A stretch of DNA of 64,000 nucleotides from Dawidia cretensis (lineage in GTDB: Bacteria; Bacteroidota; Bacteroidia; Cytophagales; Cyclobacteriaceae). The translations under genes were made by a program, and so were the position numbers. Location of the stretch: NCBI RefSeq assembly GCF_018598175.1, contig NZ_JAHESE010000024.1, positions 1 to 64,000 on the forward strand, written 5' to 3'. The notes below the pieces were generated by a model. That model was not told the origin of the DNA and searched no databases. It worked only from the letters and a program-made list of their open reading frames with translations. This document shows positions 61,576-64,000 of this stretch, in pieces (position 1 is the first letter of the stretch; the number at the start of each line of letters is the position of its first letter).

Positions 61576-63078
61576 TTACAGCTCTTTCCGCAGACGGGCC
61601 ACGGGAATATTGAGCTGTTCGCGATATTTAGCCACCGTACGGCGCGCAATGTTATAGCCTTTGTCATTGAGGATCTTTTCAAGTTTGTCGTCCGAATAAG
61701 GCTTGTCCTTATCCTCACTTTCGATAATATCTTTGATGATCTGCTTCACCTCGCGGCTACTCACCTCCTCGCCCGAGTCGGTAGAGATACCTTCTGAGAA
61801 GAAGTATTTTAGTGGGAAGATCCCGAAGTCCGTCTGTACGGCCTTGCTGCTTGCCACCCGCGACACAGTCGAGATATCCATGCTGATCATGCTCGCGATG
61901 TCTTTCAGGATCATCGGCTTGAGCTTCGTCTCGTCGCCTTCCAGGAAGAAGTCGTATTGAAAGTCTATAATCGCCCGCATCGTACGCAGCAACGTCTGCT
62001 GGCGTTGCTTGATGGCGTCGATAAACCATTTAGCAGCGTCGAGCTTTTGCTTGACAAACGATACGGCCTCCTTGAGCTTCTTGTCTTTTTTGTCGCTCTT
62101 GTCGTAGGCCTTGAACATGTCGGTATACGACCGGCTGATGCGCAGCTCAGGGGCATTGCGCGAGTTCAGGGCCAGCTCCAACTTGCCGTTGGTGTTCGTC
62201 AGAATATAGTCGGGAATGATAAACTGGTTCTTCACCATCGACGGCGCGCTGCTGCCACCGGGCTTGGGGTTGAGCTTTACGATCAGGTCGATCGCATCGC
62301 GTATAAACTCTTCGTCTTCGGTATCCAGCTTGCGTTGGATCTTCTGGTAGTGCTTTTTGGTAAACTCCTCGTAACACTCTTCGATGATCTTCTTGGCCAC
62401 CGCCACGTCAATATCGTGACCGTTGTCCATGCGATCCAATTGCAGCAACAGGCACTCCTGCAGGTTGCGCGCGGCAATGCCAGGAGGATCGAAGGTCTGA
62501 ATCTTTTTCAGCACGTTCTCTACCTCGTCGACCGTCGTCTCGATGGCCTGCGAGAAGGCCAGGTCGTTGGCGATCGCTTCCAGGTCACGGCGAATATAAC
62601 CGTCGCCCTCGATGCTGCCCACGAGCTGTTTGCCAATGGCGTATTGTTTTTCGTCCAGGCCCAGGAACTCGAGCTGATCCATCAGCTGCTCGTGCAACGA
62701 GGTCGACATCGGCAGCGGCATTTCGCGGTCTTCGTCGTCATCGCCGTCGCCTTGCATTTTATAGCCGCTATAGTCGTCGTCGCGCAGGTAGTCTTTTATA
62801 TCGACATCGTCCTCGGCGCTGGGTGTGTTATCACTCTCCGGGTAATCCTCCTCATTGTTGGTGGTCTCTTCGGCCCGTTCGGGCTCGTTGTCCTCACCTT
62901 CTTCCAGGGCGGGGTTGATCTCCAGCTCTTCCTCAATGCGCGTTTCCAGCTCAGCCGTGGGCACCTGCAGCAGCTTGATAAACTGTATTTGCTGCGGCGA
63001 CAGCTTTTGTTGTAACGATTGATTTAGTCCCAGTTTCTGCATCGATGGAAGTTTTTTGACCGTCTGATCAAATACCAT
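61576..63078 (-). CDS. rpoN: RNA polymerase sigma-54 factor
   Basis: 500 aa. Region I starts with a Gln/Leu-rich segment ([28 protein letters not shown]), then an acidic linker (about 60-120; typical for Bacteroidota), the core-binding domain, the HTH ([28 protein letters not shown]) and the C-terminal RpoN box [10 protein letters not shown]. Directs transcription from -24/-12 promoters activated by AAA+ enhancer-binding proteins; none is encoded in this window. Divergent from asnS. Confidence 0.95.
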   Translation of the reverse strand: MVFDQTVKKLPSMQKLGLNQSLQQKLSPQQIQFIKLLQVPTAELETRIEEELEINPALEEGEDNEPERAEETTNNEEDYPESDNTPSAEDDVDIKDYLRDDDYSGYKMQGDGDDDEDREMPLPMSTSLHEQLMDQLEFLGLDEKQYAIGKQLVGSIEGDGYIRRDLEAIANDLAFSQAIETTVDEVENVLKKIQTFDPPGIAARNLQECLLLQLDRMDNGHDIDVAVAKKIIEECYEEFTKKHYQKIQRKLDTEDEEFIRDAIDLIVKLNPKPGGSSAPSMVKNQFIIPDYILTNTNGKLELALNSRNAPELRISRSYTDMFKAYDKSDKKDKKLKEAVSFVKQKLDAAKWFIDAIKQRQQTLLRTMRAIIDFQYDFFLEGDETKLKPMILKDIASMISMDISTVSRVASSKAVQTDFGIFPLKYFFSEGISTDSGEEVSSREVKQIIKDIIESEDKDKPYSDDKLEKILNDKGYNIARRTVAKYREQLNIPVARLRKEL

Positions 63079-63294
63079 GCAAATTATAAAAAATGCGGTA
63101 ACCGCGAAACAACCGTGCAGACCAGCCGCACGTCCACACGCTATACTCCACCGACATTCAGGCGGCCACAGCTTTCAAAACTGCAAGTTTTTGTCGTTTT
63201 TTGCGGCCATTGTGTACCGCGACACGTTACCGGGAGAACATGCATACTTCTTCCCCCGGCGCCTGTCCGCGGTTTACACACTTCTGCAAGGTTT

Positions 63295-64000
63295 ATGAAG
63301 AGAACAAAGATCAAAGCGCTGCTCGCCACAGAACCCACCGGCCAAACAGTACTCGCGCAAGGGTGGGTACGGACGTTCCGTAACAACCAGTTCATCGCCC
63401 TCAACGACGGGTCGACCATCAACAATATACAGGCTGTCGTGACGCTGAATTCCCTCGACGACACCATCCTGAAACGCATTACCACGGGTGCCTGCCTCTC
63501 CATCACGGGCGAGCTGATACCGTCGCCGGCGAAGGGACAAAGCGTGGAGCTCAAGGTTACTGCCCTCGAAATACTGGGCGACAGCGACGCGGAAAAATTC
63601 CCCCTGCAGCCTAAAAAGCACTCACTGGAGTTCCTCCGCGAGATCGCGCACTTGCGCTCGCGCACCAATACGTTTGGCGCCGTTATGCGCATGCGCCACG
63701 CTATGGCCTTTGCCGTACACCAGTTCTTTCACGAACGTGGCTTCTTTTATATCCACACCCCGATCGTTACCGGCTCTGATGCCGAAGGTGCCGGCGCGAT
63801 GTTCCGCGTGACCACCCTCGACGCCAACAAACCGCCGCGCGACGAGCAAGGCAATGTAAATTTCAAAGAAGACTTTTTCGGTCGCGAGACAAACCTGACC
63901 GTATCCGGTCAGCTCGAAGGCGAGACGTACGCGCTGGCCCTGGGCGATATCTATACCTTCGGCCCGACCTTCCGCGCCGAAAATTCCAATACCACGCGTC
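63295..64000 (+). CDS. asnS: Asparaginyl-tRNA synthetase, 5' part
   Basis: Starts at the ATG at 63295 and runs off the right edge (235 codons visible). The N-terminal OB-fold anticodon-binding domain is seen ([42 protein letters not shown]), then the start of the class II catalytic domain ([49 protein letters not shown] and the [39 protein letters not shown] motif-2 region). The [12 protein letters not shown] part and the lack of an AspRS-type insertion favour AsnRS. Confidence 0.95.
   Translation, partial: MKRTKIKALLATEPTGQTVLAQGWVRTFRNNQFIALNDGSTINNIQAVVTLNSLDDTILKRITTGACLSITGELIPSPAKGQSVELKVTALEILGDSDAEKFPLQPKKHSLEFLREIAHLRSRTNTFGAVMRMRHAMAFAVHQFFHERGFFYIHTPIVTGSDAEGAGAMFRVTTLDANKPPRDEQGNVNFKEDFFGRETNLTVSGQLEGETYALALGDIYTFGPTFRAENSNTTR

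Noticed and set aside
61957-63015. Long open frame on the plus strand opposite rpoN (352 codons).
   Set aside because: It is a shadow of the rpoN reading frame; the protein on the minus strand has clear sigma-54 motifs.
1-64000. CRISPR arrays, rRNA genes, insertion sequences.
   Set aside because: No regularly spaced repeats, no rRNA-like stretch and no transposase gene were seen on either strand.

Overview
The window looks like a chromosomal segment of a Bacteroidota bacterium, most likely order Cytophagales. Four things point that way: a PorU2-like gingipain-type protein of the type IX secretion family; an ECF sigma / FecR / TonB receptor / DUF4249 operon; promoters of the TAnnTTTG (-7) / TTTG (-33) type; and family choices such as the two-PspC + DUF2807 membrane protein. 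Most genes are moderately GC-rich. A few accessory genes near 44.7-45.1, 48.3-49.2 and 50.7-51.4 kb are visibly richer in AT.

Layout. 0-3.3 kb: start of a ComEA-like helix-hairpin-helix gene (minus), then hemA, a DinB-like gene, paaD and a small lipoprotein (plus). 3.3-8.25 kb: one very large C25 peptidase gene (minus). 8.6-13.8 kb: PadR regulator, PspC/DUF2807 protein, then an ECF sigma / membrane-anchored partner / outer-membrane barrel trio. 14-17.3 kb: TetR regulator and paaA-paaB-paaC, interrupted by a small antisense gene. 17.3-21.1 kb: AraC regulator, diheme cytochrome c, cupin, and a second ECF sigma with a four-helix membrane protein. 21.1-27.1 kb (minus): FecI-like sigma, FecR, TonB receptor, DUF4249 lipoprotein and a serine hydrolase. 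27.3-33.8 kb (minus): NUDIX, MATE, thioesterase, acyltransferase, gatC and a large TPR membrane protein. 33.9-40.6 kb: rnhB, serine hydrolase, NRDE protein, hydrolase, ABC ATPase, cobalamin adenosyltransferase and a metallo-beta-lactamase-fold hydrolase. 40.6-44.7 kb: a ModE-like regulator, a frameshifted TonB receptor, a diheme peroxidase and a molybdopterin-domain protein. 44.7-51.4 kb: an accessory stretch with a VOC fragment, an SDR/HxlR pair and an AbiEii-like remnant. 51.5-56 kb: two tRNA-Leu genes, crcB, a LytTR two-component pair, a lipase-like hydrolase and tRNA-Thr. 56-64 kb: Rrf2 regulator, peroxiredoxin, GNAT, SirB1-like, SIMPL, paaG-like, PAP2-like, rpoN and the start of asnS.

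How genes work together. The phenylacetyl-CoA epoxidase genes are split: paaABC under a TetR regulator, paaD 12 kb away behind hemA, and a paaG-like isomerase at 60 kb. No paaE, paaK or paaZ is in the window. PaaB is about twice the usual size because it carries a second PaaB-like half.

The most interesting unit is at 40.6-44.7 kb. A short ModE-like winged-helix protein lies upstream of a perfect 11-bp inverted repeat with a 6-bp spacer, which sits just ahead of a TonB receptor gene. A periplasmic diheme peroxidase and a molybdopterin-binding-fold protein follow closely. This suggests metal-oxyanion-regulated outer-membrane uptake, although the receptor reading frame is broken here by one base. 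Other clear regulatory signals are a perfect 12-bp inverted repeat between divergent SDR and HxlR genes, and a 10-bp inverted repeat (one mismatch) abutting the paaA start codon.
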